From: Tiliqua scincoides
Taxonomy: Eukaryota; Chordata; Lepidosauria; Squamata; Scincidae
DNA length: 64,000 nt
Assembly (NCBI RefSeq): GCF_035046505.1
Contig: NC_089830.1
Location: 17,723,123 to 17,787,122 of the forward strand
Reading direction: 5' to 3'
The position numbers and the translations under genes are program-made. Every line of letters begins with the position of its first letter. Positions within the stretch are counted from its first letter, which is position 1. The notes beneath the pieces are model-generated. The model saw nothing but the letters and a program-made list of their open reading frames with translations, was not told where the DNA came from and ran no database searches. Of the stretch, positions 10,571 through 22,041 are shown piece by piece.

Positions 10571-12879
10571 TATTTTGTGAGTGAATCGCTAAGCTTTGCA
10601 GCGTCACCGAACTGTGAGATTTCTCATAACCGCTCTCCGTCTTTGGCTGCGTACAAAGGTGCAACAAAAACAGGGACCATCACAGTGTCTAAACTCCGTG
10701 GAGAATGACTAAACTGGGGTTGGACGTTTCCTGTGCTTCCTTGGCCTGACAGTTGCCATTATACCATTCATCTTAAACTGGGTGTGCCTGTGTGCGGACC
10801 TCCCTGCGTGCACTTTTAACCCTTTTTTACTTATTTTGTGTGCAAAAACCTTTTAAAAATAAAGTTTTTATTTTTAATAACAAGCCACCCCTGCCCTTGT
10901 TCTACCCTCCCTTGCCCCCCAGGCCACACCCCCACCTGCCAGTCACACTTACCCCAGGTGGTGGTGCTTCCTCCTTCTCCTTGTGCTGCTCTCAGGGCCT
11001 GACTGTCACGGGCCCAGAGCCAGTGTTCCCTACTCACTCACTCATAGCTTCAAGGTTCATAGCTAGGGCTCAGCACTGGCGCTGGTCTGGTTTAGGATTG
11101 GGCCCTCATCCATCATTCAACAACCTGCATCATCCGTTTCTAGATAGCATCACGCTGTCCACCTTCCAGTATGTTGTGTGAACTGTACATTTAACAGTAA
11201 AGGCTTTCAGAGATCAAAGTGGCCGCGTAGAACCTGACTCTCTTTTTTCCTCCTTGACTTCTTTCTTCTTTCCCAAATGTCACCATCAGAGATGGGAGTG
11301 ATTCGAGGTCTTTGAAGGTGGACTACGCTTTATGGCCCCCAACTCAATCCCAGCAGGACACACCAGGGCCTGTGTCTCCAACCTACCCAGATAAATACCT
11401 TCAGAGAGGAATGCAGCGATGTGGTTAAACTCATGCTAATTGACCACCGAGATGGAACAGAAAGAATGGTCAGCTTTTTGCAAAGCAGAGTCATCGGCGG
11501 TTGAATTCTTTATTTTTTCAGTCAGCCTAAATAAATAGTAAGCATAATTTGCCTTCCCTCAAACCAGGCAACATCTCAAGGTTTTGCATAACCCAACGCA
11601 CTTTTTTCCTACTTAAAACGGAGGCTTGCTTTGAATCTCTTGCTTGATAACACCCCAGTGAGACCTGGGATGTTCTGCTTCAGATGTTCATGGATATTTC
11701 TTGATTTCTGTTGTCCGTAGATGTATTTATTATACCTGTGTGTATTTAAGGCATTCTCTTCCACCAACAAGGGTCCCCTTCCTTGAGCAGCCTACATAAA
11801 CCCAAGCAATAGGAAATCATTTCAACTGATAGAAATGTATGAAACTGATAGTAAGTTATGCTTCATGGATTCCTTCTTCTGTTCATCCCTCTCCTCTCCA
11901 TCTTTTCCTTCCAAGGTGTTTCTGCGGCATATATCAGGATGGCCATAAGAGCCACATATGATAAACATCAGATGTTTAAGGGGTGCAAGAGAGATGTTTG
12001 AGAGCCCCTTAAATATATTTACTCACCATGAACATTAAACTTGCATTTTAATCTAATGGACTTTCAGTTTATGCCTAATAATTATAAAACTTGAAAATTC
12101 TTTATTTATGTTTTATATTAATTGCGATGCATAAAGGAGCTTAACTGACATATTTCCACAAGAATTTCTCATGGACATTATATGTCCAAGAGCCGTATGT
12201 GACCCGTGAGTCAGAGTTTGGGGGTTTGGGGGTGACATAGTGATGTGATCACATTGTCCCTGACCTTCCGGACTATTGCATTTCTTTTAATATGAAAAGC
12301 CCACCTCCAGATCACCTCTGATGATCTAGGCCCAGTTGCTTAGTGTTCTCACTGGTGAGAACTGGCGAGAACTTTGTGTTCTCACTGGTAAGTGGCAAAA
12401 ACATGATTGTTGTTGAGAGCATGAGGTGGCTGGTCCTGAAGCGGGCTGAAGACTGCCAAACAGAGGCTCAGGTGGTGTAATGTCACCCCCCTCAAGGGTG
12501 GCACCCTGTGCAGGCTACTCCTGCTGTACCCCCCTTGTGATACCACTGGTGGTTCTATAGCAGAGCTGGGCAGTTTCCATGGCTCATTGCTGTGCCTGCC
12601 GTACTTATCATTTTGACCCCCTCTAGCTACACTACTGGCAACAGTTTTCCAGAGTGACAGACAAAGGGGAGAATCACTCTCCATGTTCAGCATTTGGCAC
12701 AACAGATCATAGGAAAGATGAGGTTTCAACAATGCATTACCAGCAAAGACTGGGGCTAGGTGGGGCAGCTATCAGGAAACCTTCAGGTTTGAGGGAACAG
12801 ATTATAAGTTATGAATGTAGGGAGCTATCCTACCTTCAGTTAGTCCATTGGGCTATATAGCTCCATTTTTCCCCACATA
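10571..12879. other. Intergenic, little recognised
   Basis: At about 11945-12230 the text AAGAGCCACATATGATAAA and later AAGAGCCGTATGTGACCCGT with GAGTTTGGGGG looks like a decayed hAT-type element, but I cannot fix its ends. No gene signals are seen in the remainder. Confidence 0.4.
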
Positions 12880-13611
12880 CAGGTCCAACCTTGTTATACA
12901 CTGATTTTATTATACACGGATTTGACTCAACGGTCACTGCAAATGAGAAGGAATGTGCTGATCCCTGGAGAGGGGGAAAAATTCATCCCTTTAAAATCAG
13001 TTTAAAAAACTGCTTTTACTGTTGTAGAGAGATAATCATGCAAGTGATTACAGGTATAACTGAATTATCCACAGATTTTTCACAGGAGGGGAAATCCACA
13101 GATTTTGATGAGATGGGGTGATGAGAAGTACCCCTTTAAATTAAACAGTCCTTTAACAATAGCCTCATTAATGCAGGAGAGGGCAGCCAGCTGACAATCC
13201 ATAAATCGTTCTCTCACCAAGCACAAGGCAAACCTCTCCCTTCCCCCTGAGCATTGAAGGAAGGCTAAATGGCAGTGATTATCACCTCCATTCTTTCCCC
13301 CTTGCTGGGGCTCCCGGTGAAGGGAGGGATTGCTTCCTCCTCCTGAAGCCTAAGCCCCTGGAGAGAGATTGCCTCTCTGTGCATTTCAAAAGGTCAGCAA
13401 GGCTGTTTTTAAATCACCTGAGCAAAAGGAGTTTGGCTACAATCCTAACTTTCCTGAGAGTAAGCCCCATTGAACAAAATAGGGGCTTACTTCTGAGTAG
13501 ATCTGGTTAGGATTGTGCCCTGTTTTTTAAATTGATTTGCTTTAGTGTGTTTTTTTGCCATCCACGTGAGTTCTGGGAAAGGAACCCTCGTGAATAACGA
13601 GATTCAACCTG
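12880..13611. mobile_element. Tigger-like (pogo/mariner) non-autonomous element
   Basis: The ends CAGGTCCAACCTTGTTATAC and CGTGAATAACGAGATTCAACCTG (last 20 bases inverted) pair as terminal repeats, and both sides are flanked by TA, the expected target duplication. It is 732 bp, lacks transposase sequence, and has a 90-bp-class palindromic element inserted at about 13435-13520. Confidence 0.8.
13435..13520. mobile_element. Small palindromic TIR element (90-bp class)
   Basis: It begins GGCTACAATCCTAAC and ends GGTTAGGATTGTGCCC, with the inner pair AAGCCCCATT and GGGGCTTACTTCTGAGTAGA. It sits inside the Tigger-like element and is therefore younger than it. Confidence 0.75.
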
Positions 13612-13813
13612 TACATACATAGGTATTTATATACTTCCTTTCTCTGTTTTTAGACAGCATTAAAATATGCTTTACACTATTGATGGGCAGCTGCTCAACA
13701 GGGTTTTGGAAAACAGTTTTTCCCACTCGTACACGGACATGCTAGTGATTGGGCATAGAACAGTCACCAAGCAAAGCACCTGCTCTAAAATTGGGCTTCA
13801 TCATCCTCTAAAG

Positions 13814-14137
13814 CAGTGATTTTCAACCACTGTGCCATGGCATATTGGTGTGCTGCAAAAAGTCCACAGGTATGCCCTGGGAGTTTGGAGGACGGTCATT
13901 TAATAGTAAGAGGCGTTTGAGGGAGGGCAGAACCAGTGCCATTCTTCAGTCCGCTATTGTTTGGGCCCAGTGTGTCATCCCATGTAAGCTTGAGCAAATA
14001 TATTTAGTTTGCTATATCTTAATACTCGGTTTTTAAATGATGAAATATGTCCTTTAAAAAAATGATGGTGTGCGTGGACAATTTTAGCGCCTTGTCAGTG
14101 TGCCGTGACATGAATAAAAAAAGGTTGAAAACCTTTG
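13814..14137 (+). mobile_element. hAT-type element, CAGTGATTTTCAACC family (family D)
   Basis: Left end CAGTGATTTTCAACCACTG and right end AGGTTGAAAACCTTTG pair as inverted repeats. The left flank ctctaaag has the central TA typical of this group. Inside are GTGCCATGG and AAAGTCCACAGGT, also found at 29846 and 51422. Confidence 0.75.
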
Positions 14138-14243
14138 CTTGTAAAGCGAGATCCTTTTGCCCATCACCTAATCATCTATGAGACACAATGTTCCTGATCT
14201 GGAGAGAATTGGCAGCTGGTGGTACAGACACCCCTACCTGGCA

Positions 14244-14247
<4 letters not shown>

Positions 14248-14339
<92 letters not shown>
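14248..14339 (+). repeat. Compound (TC)n(TG)n microsatellite
   Basis: About 43 bases of TC units pass directly into about 49 bases of TG units. Such junctions are length-variable; the open frames over it are meaningless. Confidence 0.95.
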
Positions 14340-14340
<1 letters not shown>

Positions 14341-14414
14341 TGCAGCTGCAGATCAGTTGGCAAATTGTACAGGAGTCCTGGTTAAAACCTGCCAGTTCTT
14401 GTCCAACGTTGATA

Positions 14415-14516
14415 TTGTGAGCCCTTTTGGGACAGGGAGCCATTAGTTATCTGTAAACCGCTTTGTGAACTTTTTGTTGAAAAGCGGTATATAAATACTG
14501 TTAATAATAATATTGC
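14415..14516 (+). mobile_element. L2-derived 3' tail fragment
   Basis: GTGAGCCCTTTTGGGACAGG, TGTAAACCGCTTTGTGAAC and AAGCGGTATATAAATACTG followed by AAT-type repeats form the usual tail of L2-clade LINEs and their SINEs. Confidence 0.6.
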
Positions 14517-15134
14517 CAACCACAATTCAGCTGACCTTCTAGTGGAAAACTGAGCAGAGGTGAGAGGGAGGAGAGCAGGGGAGGGCGTAGGTGGAGGAGT
14601 GGGCTTGCATCAGCAAATCTAGATGATCGCTCTATTTACCTGGGAAGCATTTCACTCTCTGGCTTGCCCAGTTGCCTGACTTACGATGCTTCCAACTTGC
14701 TCACTGCCTGCTTGTTCTCGGCCCGTCGTCATTGTGCGCTCACAAAAGAGAAAAAGACTTTCACATAACCAGGCGTGTGTTCCTGACACCTTGGCAAAGG
14801 CCACTGCTGGCTACAGAGCCTTATTTGCAGAGATGAAATGAGCCAAGTCGTATGGCAGTCTAGGAACCATCCATTTGATCCCAAACAATTAGAGAAATTT
14901 CTTGGCTCCTTTCCAAGCTAACCTGAATTCGCCAACAACCTGCTCTGTGAGACCCCTGACTCTCTCCCAGCATTTTACTGGAATAATGGAGGATAGGTCT
15001 ATCCATGACTATTAATTTCATATGGAACCAAGATATTCTGAGGCAATATGATACTGGATGCCAGTAGCTAGGGAGGCAATAAACGGGGGTGTATTGGCTC
15101 CATTTCCTGCTTGTTGCCTTTCCAAAAGTATCTA

Positions 15135-15211
15135 GTTAGCCACTGCGGGAAACAGGATGCTGGACTAGACTGGCAATTAGTCTGATCCAACAGAGCTTTT
15201 CTTATGTTCTT
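15135..15211 (+). mobile_element. CR1-type LINE extreme 3' end
   Basis: ATGCTGGACTAGACTGGCAA and CTTTTCTTATGTTCTTA match the last 70 bases of the family annotated at 9085. Confidence 0.7.
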
Positions 15212-15337
15212 ACTTTCTACACAGGCCTTACAAGGGCACACACACCCTTACCTGCAACAGATTCCATACAGCCTTTTTTCGCTATGTAGTCTTGAAAACC
15301 TTTTTCACGGTACCTAAAAAAAGACTAAAAAAAACCC

Positions 15338-15371
15338 TACCTACCTACCTACCTACCTCACACACACACAA
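15338..15371 (+). repeat. CTAC and CA microsatellites
   Basis: A perfect run of CTAC units followed by CACA repeats. Confidence 0.85.
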
Positions 15372-15384
15372 ACACACTCATGCT

Positions 15385-15700
15385 AAGAACATCCCTGCTG
15401 GATCAGGCCAAGGGCCCATCTAGTTCAGCTTCCTAACTTTCACAGGGACCCACCCCCAGACAACAAGAGCACTCAAGACAACAAGTCACCTGTGCCACCT
15501 GTGCTGGCATTCAGGGGTCAGCTACCTCTCAAACCACAGCGGTTCTATTTAGTCATCCTGATCTGTTAACGATGATGGACTTTCCCTCCATCAATCTGTC
15601 CACATCATCTTTAAAAGATCCCTTTTAAAGGTATTTAGGCTTTCAGGTGCCATCACCACATCCTGTGGCAAGGAGTTCCACAGGACCAAAGTCCTGCCTA
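15385..15700 (-). mobile_element. CR1-type LINE 3' end, older copy
   Basis: Starting AAGAACATCCCTGCTGGATC and running through CATCACCACATCCTGTGGCA, this is an eroded antisense copy of the family at 9085. Internal text differs widely, so it is older. Confidence 0.75.
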
Positions 15701-15710
15701 GTGTGGACCT

Positions 15711-16690
15711 TTCACCACAGCTACATTCCATTCCATGCAATCAAGAAAATCCAAATTGTGAGTCTTAAAATTAACGCCAGGGAGCTGATTTGACCACACT
15801 GTTTCCCCGCTACCACTTCAGAAGCTCTTGGCCAACATTGGGAACAGGCTGCCCTCAGTCTGCAGGAAAGATAATAATCTCCTTCAAACTGATCATGTTG
15901 TTCTTTGCTGGTTCAAGTCACTTCCATGGAAATCCACAGGAAGAGAAGTCGTGGTATGATTTTATCCCCCACCCCCATGCCCAAGTTTAATGCAAAAGGT
16001 GCGATGGTATCCATTAGCATGTTTTGTTTTTCATTCGTTCTTTCTCGTTTCATAAGCTCAGTTCCCAGGCTCTGCTTCCAGCTGCCATTTCAGTAAATCA
16101 GATCAGAAAGGAAAACAGCAACACCGTAACACTCCCCAAAGAGCCCCTTTTATCAGACTCAAATAGGGCATTGATACCGCCATGGTATGACTTACCATTA
16201 GCCGATTTGTGTCAACTCCCATTTCATTTGGGTTGGCTGAGGCATCTAACCTTGCACAAAACCAAAATCATTTCCTGTCTAGCATCCAGCCCCTGACCTG
16301 ACTGATGCTACACAATCAAGCCATACATTTTATCAGATTTCTCAAGACCCCTTTTGAGGCAAACTTTGTATGAGAAACTATTTTCGGTCCCGGGTCTAAA
16401 ATAATATGGAGAGCAAAGCCATCACCGGGCTTTGTAAGCCCGTAGGAACATGGAGTCCATTTATAACGCCAAGTGCACACAAATGAACTTTTGAGTCATC
16501 TTAGGCCACAAGAACAGAACGAATCTTTATGCTCAGACTTGCTTGTTGATTCTGCATAGCACATCAATTTCTACACATGGGCTAGAGAAGCCTGCGGCCA
16601 AGGTACTGGTTAGTTAGTTCAAAGCAATACCTGAAATCAAGGCTGAGCTCCCCAATTCTTCTGGATTTTCACTATATCTTTAATGTTATA
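15711..16690. other. No feature recognised
   Basis: Apparently unique sequence with short unsupported frames only. Confidence 0.5.
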
Positions 16691-16696
16691 GAAGAA

Positions 16697-17096
16697 CCTA
16701 AAAGAACCAGGGGACATCCACTAAAATTGAGTGTTGGGAGAGTTAGAACAAACAAAAGAAAATATTTCTTTACTCAGCGTGTGGTCGGTCTGTGGAACTC
16801 CTTGCCACAGGATGTGGTGATGGCGTCTGGCCTGGACGCCTTTAAAAGGGGATTGGACAAGTTTCTGGAGGAAAAATTCATTACGGGTTACAAGCCATGA
16901 TGTGCATGTGCAACCTGCTGATTGTAGAAATGGGCTATGTCAGAATGCCAGATGCAAGGGAGGGCACCAGGATGAGGTCTCTTGTTATCTGGTGTGCTCC
17001 CTGGGGCATTTGGTGGGCCGCTGTGAGATACAGGAAGCTGGACTAGATGGGCCTATGGCCTGATCCAATGGGGCTGTTCTTATGTTCTTATGTTCT
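16697..17096 (+). mobile_element. CR1-type LINE 3' end
   Basis: It encodes TRGHPLKLSVGRVR and FFTQRVVGLWNSLPQDVV and ends in TTATGTTCTTATGTTCTTA. It is very close to the copy at 9085, so it is probably a recent 5'-truncated insertion. Confidence 0.9.
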
Positions 17097-17237
17097 TAAT
17101 GTTGCCAGGTCACAATACTCTTGTAAAATTTGTCGTTCGCTCTCATTAGGATTGTTTATTGCCTTCACTCCAGGGGCCTGCTCTCCCTTTCTTCAAGCTA
17201 CCTTCTCCTCCATCTACCCACTCCACAAGTTCATGTT

Positions 17238-17571
17238 CAGTGGCATCACTAGGGAGGTGCAGGCCACACCAGGCCACAAGCGTGTGTGACATCACTACTG
17301 GCCACAATTTTTAAAATCTTGGTTCTTTCGAATACCACCATCATGCTGCATATCATTTGATGCGTAATTTCATGCAGAATGCAATGAAACAAAACTGTGT
17401 TGAAATCTCTCTATCTATCAAAAGTTATAGCCGAAAAAACAATGGGGCGGGGCAATGGTAAATCATCATGCCCACCACCTAGGGCATTGCCCTGCCCTCT
17501 GCATGGGAAGAGGTCCATCATGGGGGTGATGCGCTGGACTCCCGCACCAGGTGACGCTAGTGACACCACAC
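17238..17571 (+). mobile_element. hAT-type element, CAGTGGTGTC family (family A)
   Basis: It starts CAGTGGCATCACTAGGG and ends GCTAGTGACACCACA, with ACATCACTACTGGCCACAAT and ATCAAAAGTTATAGCC inside. The flanking duplication is unclear. Confidence 0.75.
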
Positions 17572-17970
17572 ATTTGTGTACTTAAGTTTGATTAAGGAGA
17601 GGGAAGACTTAAACGAAGAACAGCCCTAACTATATTCACATACTGATCTTTTCTTTCCGAGAGAGTCTTTCCGTGGTTACCACAACAGGAAGGAAGTTCT
17701 TTTACTGCCACAAGGACACCAGTTTGATTTGGGAGTCCTCCCACTTTTTTCCTGGAATCCCCTTGCATTTGAGAAGTTCTCCTCCATTGGCGTCGCAGTC
17801 ATGTGTATCTGTTTGTGAGGCCCGCTGGTGCCAAAAGCTGGTGCCAAGGGATGTTATACCTTCCTGGATCCCAAAAATTGCATCCCTACTATTAGATGCA
17901 ACCATTCCAGGTGTTATTTCGCAGCATGGAACTCCCCCACCATTGAAGCCCCCTGCAAACTGGTACATAG

Positions 17971-18545
17971 AATTATTATTATTTATTATTTTATTAATTT
18001 ATATCCCGCCTTTTTGCCCCATGGGCACACAAGGCGGCCTACAACAATTAAAAATTAACAAAATTAACAATTAAAAACAATAATAAAAACAATTTTCAAA
18101 TAATTAAAAAACTAAAAAACTAAAAAACCCCATAGATTCTAATATAAAAGGAGAAAGAAAAGCCAGCCAGCCTGTCAATAGTTAAAAGCTTTTTGAAATA
18201 AAAAGTTCTTCAGTCCATGCCGAAATATTAGCAACGAGGGAGCAGTTCTCAATTCTAAGGGGAGGGTATTCCAAAGTTCGGGGGCCACCACCGAGAAGGC
18301 CCTCTTCCTGGCCGCCGCCCCTCTCACATCTCTTGGTGGCGGCACAGTCAAAAGGGCCCTCCCAGGTGATCTAAGAGTACGGGCAGGTTTGTAAGGAAGG
18401 AGGCGGTCCCTCAAATACCCCAGACCCGAGCCATAAAGGGCTTGAAAAGTCAAAACTAGCACCTTGAATTGGGCCAGGAACAGAACCGGCAGCCAGTGTA
18501 GCCGCCGAAGCAACGGCTTTGATAGATAGCATTTAGCCCTCATGA
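17971..18545 (-). mobile_element. L2-clade LINE 3' end
   Basis: On minus it encodes LLRRLHWLPVLFLAQFKVLV, GYLRDRLLPYKPARTLRSPG and AFSVVAPELWNTLPLELRTA, the L2-type reverse-transcriptase C-terminus, then a 3' region ending in an AATAAT-rich tail near 17971. The open frame of about 120 residues is intact. A shorter relative is at 29331-29760. Confidence 0.85.
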
Positions 18546-18827
18546 TCAGCTATAATGGATAGACTTGCCATCCAAATAAAAGGGCATCCTCAATTTATCA
18601 GATTTAAAAACATTTGTACATTTATTTATATATGTATTTAGCATAGGGCATATAATACATGGACTTATATAACAAACTTGATCAAGTATCAATATCCAGT
18701 TCATCCAGCCATTCAAGGACAGAGTTATCTTCCTTGAAAAAGTCATCTGAAGTCATTGAAAAGTCATTGAAAAATGTATACATTAATACAAGCATAGAAA
18801 AATGCAAAGCCATTGCCATCTTAAAAG

Positions 18828-19395
18828 AGGTACACCCCACATTTTTATACTGCCCTTTCTCCAGGAAGCTCAGGGTGGTGTACATGGTTCCTTCCTCCCC
18901 TCTTATTGTCCTCACCACCAGTGAGGTGTTGTTAGAGGGGGGCAGGGGATGTGGGCCGCACCGGATGACACATAGGGGAGTGACACCACTACTTGCCAAA
19001 ATTTATAAAATCTTGGTATTTTCAAATAATACCTTCATGTTATATATCAATCGATGTGTAATTTCATGCACAATGCAATGCAACAAACCTACGCTGAAAT
19101 ATTCTATCAAAAGTTAGAGCCAAAAAGCCAGCAGGGGAGAGGTGATGGTATATGCCCACTGCCCAGGGAGTTGTCCTGCCCACTGCATGGGAGGGGGTCC
19201 ATCATGGGGGTGACACACTGGCCTCCCGCACAAACCCTAGTGACATCACTGCTCACCACAATTCTGTGAGTTGGGTTAGTTCTGGGAGATCGTGACTGGC
19301 CCAAGGTCACCCAGGAAGTTTCATAGCTGATCAGGGATTTGAACCTGGCTCTTCCAGGTCTAACTCCCAAACCGCTACACCATCCTGGTTCTCTC
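18828..19395 (-). mobile_element. tRNA-derived SINE with L2-like tail, split by a hAT element
   Basis: On minus the head reads ACCAGGATGGTGTAGCGGTT (A box) and AGCCAGGTTCAAATCCCTG (B box), then CCTGGGTGACCTTGGGCCAG. The other part (18828-18918) is the tail with GTACACCACCCTGAGCTTCC and GGGCAGTATAAAAATG. Between them lies the family A element at 18919-19251, so the SINE is the older insertion. Confidence 0.8.
18919..19251 (+). mobile_element. hAT-type element, family A, nested in a SINE
   Basis: It starts CAGTGAGGTGTTGTTAG and ends CCCTAGTGACATCACTG. A perfect 8-bp target duplication, ctcaccac, flanks it at 18911-18918 and 19252-19259. Confidence 0.9.
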
Positions 19396-19419
19396 AACGT
19401 ATGATACTGGCTTTCTGCA

Positions 19420-19660
19420 AATGGTTGGCAACTTTCAGTCTCGAAAGACTATGGTATAAACTCACAGCACCTGGTATTCCCAGGCGGTCTCCCATCCAAA
19501 TACTAACCAGGCTTGACCCTGCTTAGCTTCTGAGATCATGGTATAAGCCTACTGCACCCGGTATTCCCAGGCGGTCTCCCATCCAAGTACTAACCAGGCC
19601 TGACCCTGCTTAGCTTCCAAGATCAGACAAGATCAGGAATGTGCAGGGCAACAGTTGCTG
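19420..19660 (-). mobile_element. 5S-rRNA-derived SINE, dimeric
   Basis: Read on minus, two 5S-like units follow each other, each with CTAAGCAGGGT and GATGGGAGACCGCCTGGGAA (or close forms), and then the family tail CTTTCGAGACTGAAAGTTGC. The first unit has the usual GCAACTGTTGCCCTGCACA start. Single-unit copies are the rule in this window. Confidence 0.8.
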
Positions 19661-20669
19661 CCAATATAATTTTGGATAACTACATAGTTTGAAGGCATTG
19701 TTATGCATCTTTCATTCCTGCCCTCTTTTGCTTTTGTGGCAACATCTCCCAGGTGAAACCCATCTGCCACCATACAACAAGCCATCGTTCCTCCCACCTG
19801 TGCTCCCGTTGGCTGCCAGAAAGCCTTGGCAGTCACTCAGAACTCAGCGCAAACTTTGAATCTCATGCCCAATGTAAATACCCCTCTTCTCTGCTCCGAG
19901 TCCTGCTGTAGCAAATCGCTCTCCCCCTCCAGGCTCTTGGGAGCGATGGCAGGGGGCCCCTTTCCCCAACAAGCATGTTTTCATTTCTAAACCTTCTTAT
20001 CCTCCCCCCACACAGAAGACTGCTTGTGTTCTCCACGGAGCTCGGACATACCGTAACCAACCTTAGTGCACAATGTGTAAAAACAAATATATCGTGCGGT
20101 CTGAGATGGGCCATCACACCCAGAGCTGCCTGAAAGCCACCGAGTGTTTGCATAACCAGCGGGGAGAAGCAGCAACATTATTCTGAGTGACCCCTTTCAC
20201 TGATCCACATTCCAGGGCCTTCAGACACCCATCTGGCCAAACAGAAGCCCTGTAGCTGAAGGACCACTGTGGCATGAAGCGAGGCCACATAGAGGAAGCT
20301 TCTGCTGTGTTTTTGTAGCTGCCGAGGGCATACATCTTATATATTCTTCCAGATCCTGGGAGAATTTCAGAGGAGTTGCTCTGTCACAGGAGCTGAATCA
20401 ATGAAGCTTCGGCCTTTCATAATCTCTCCCAGTGTCTTTGTAGTTCATTAAGGATGAAAGGACTTTTTTTTTTCTTGAATGAATGAGCTGCTAACAGACA
20501 AGAGAAGAAGATGGAACAGCCATGTGTGTGATTGTTCTGTTGAGGCATTGTTCGTCTTAAAAAACATTCAAATTTTTTGCATTAATACATATGCCGATTT
20601 ATGCATGGGGGAAAATACAGGAGGACCATGGAGGGATGAAGATTTCGTGTGAACCAGGATGGTGTAGTG

Positions 20670-21250
20670 CAGTTGGTTCCCAAACGTTTCAGTACCACGA
20701 CCCACCTCCTCCTCCGTGGTGGGTCACAATGCAATCCTCCTGGTAGAGCCACAGTGCCTTATTCCGAGACCCCAGATGCCTCTTCTGGATTGCACAGGGC
20801 CTGTGACCCACATTATTGGCCTCCAAATTGACCCTGCGTATGCCTGATCTTGTCTGATCTTGGAAGCTAAGCAGGGTTAGGCCTGGCTAGTACTTGGATG
20901 GGAGACCGCCAAGGAATACCAGGTGCTATAGGCTTATACCATAGTCTTTCAAGACTGAAGGTTACCAAGCATGGGCCTCAGGAGGGCCTGCAGAAGTAAG
21001 TGGAAGCAAATTCTGGTCAAACCATTAGTCACTTCTGGGTGCTTCTGCGGGCCATTCTGAGGCCCGTGGAAGTCAATAAAGTGGGATGCAGGCCTGGTGC
21101 AACCCAAAAGAGGTCTCAGGGGCTTCCTAATAAGGCATTGTGGTGCTACCGGGAGCATTGAGGTAAGCCCAGCGTGAATGGGGTCATGACTCGCCGCACA
21201 CGAACTTGTGACCCACCAGGGGGTCACAACCCACAGTTTGGGAAATGCTA
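20670..21250. mobile_element. hAT-type element nested in a SINE
   Basis: The ends are CAGTTGGTTCCCAAAC and CAGTTTGGGAAATGCTA. The 8-mers gtgtagtg and ttatactg flank it (5 of 8 match, both with central TA). Inside are CACGACCCACC and GGTCACAACCCAC. It holds the 5S SINE at 20826-20972. Confidence 0.75.
20826..20972 (+). mobile_element. 5S-rRNA-derived SINE nested in a hAT element
   Basis: The 5S-like body includes GCCTGATCTTGTCTGATCTT, GGAAGCTAAGCAGGGTTAGG and AGTACTTGGATGGGAGACCG. The tail is TACCATAGTCTTTCAAGACT. The 5S start is slightly trimmed. Confidence 0.85.
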
Positions 21251-21448
21251 TTATACTGGTTTGGGAGTTGAACTTATACCTGAAATAGCCAGGTTCAAAT
21301 CCCTGCTCAGCCCTGAAGCTTCCTGGGTGACCTTGGGCTAGTCACTCTTTCTCAGTCTCACCTATCTCACAGGGTTGTTGTGAGGACAAAAGGAGGGTAG
21401 CGATTTTGTATACCACCTTGAGCTCTTTGGAGGGAGGGAAGTATAAAA

Positions 21449-21515
21449 ATGTGAAAAATACATACATACATACATACATACATACATACATACATACATA
21501 CATACATACATACAT
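21449..21515 (+). repeat. CATA microsatellite
   Basis: A near-perfect run of CATA units between a SINE tail and a LINE tail, probably grown from one of these tails. Confidence 0.9.
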
Positions 21516-22041
21516 GTTGTTGTTGTTGGCAACCTTCAGTATCGAAAGACTATGGTATCATGCTCTGAATGGTGGTTCTGGCACAGCGTCTAGTGTGGCT
21601 GAAAAGGCCGATTCCGGAGTGACAATTCCTTCCACACTGGGAGCAAGTGTATTGTGTCCCTGGTCTGACTCCCTGGCTATGGGCCTTCCTTCTTTGCCTC
21701 TTTGCCTCAGACTGTTGGCCAAGTGTCTCTTCAAACTGGGAAAGGCCATGCTGCACAGCCTGCCTCCAAGCGGGCCGCTCAGAGGCCAGGGTTTCCCACC
21801 TGTTGAGGTCCACTCCTAAGGCCTTCAGATCCCTCTTTCAGATGTCCTTGTATCGCAGCTGTGGTCTACCTGTAGGGCGCTTTCCTTGCATGAGTTCACC
21901 ATAGGGGAGATCCTTTGGGATCCAGCCATCATCAATTATCACGACATGACCGAGCCAAAGCAGGCGTCTCTGTTTCAGCAGTGCATACATGCTAGGGATT
22001 CCAGCACATTCCAGGACTAAGCAAGTGTGACCATTAAACAC
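21516..22041 (-). mobile_element. LINE 3' end, partner of the 5S SINE
   Basis: On minus it encodes RRLLWLGHVVIIDDGWIPKD, LPYGELMQGKRPTGRPQLRY and, after a shift, LNRWETLASERPAWRQAV and a Cys/His block CSQCGRNCHSGIGLFSHTRR. The 3' end carries ACCATAGTCTTTCGATACTG and AAGGTTGCCAACAACAAC, the same tail as in the 5S SINEs. This points to a LINE/SINE partner pair. Confidence 0.8.

Larger units (their letters stand above)
20651..21460 (+). mobile_element. tRNA-derived SINE with L2-like tail, split by a hAT element
   Basis: The head GAACCAGGATGGTGTAGTG (20651-20669) is separated from GTTTGGGAGTTGAACTT (from 21259), AGCCAGGTTCAAATCCCTG (B box), CTTCCTGGGTGACCTTGGGC and the tail TACCACCTTGAGCTC near 21410. 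The break point carries an element of about 580 bp. Confidence 0.8.

Noticed and set aside
14172-14446. Frames of Ser-Leu or Cys-Val repeats
   Set aside because: Pure translation of the TC/TG microsatellite.
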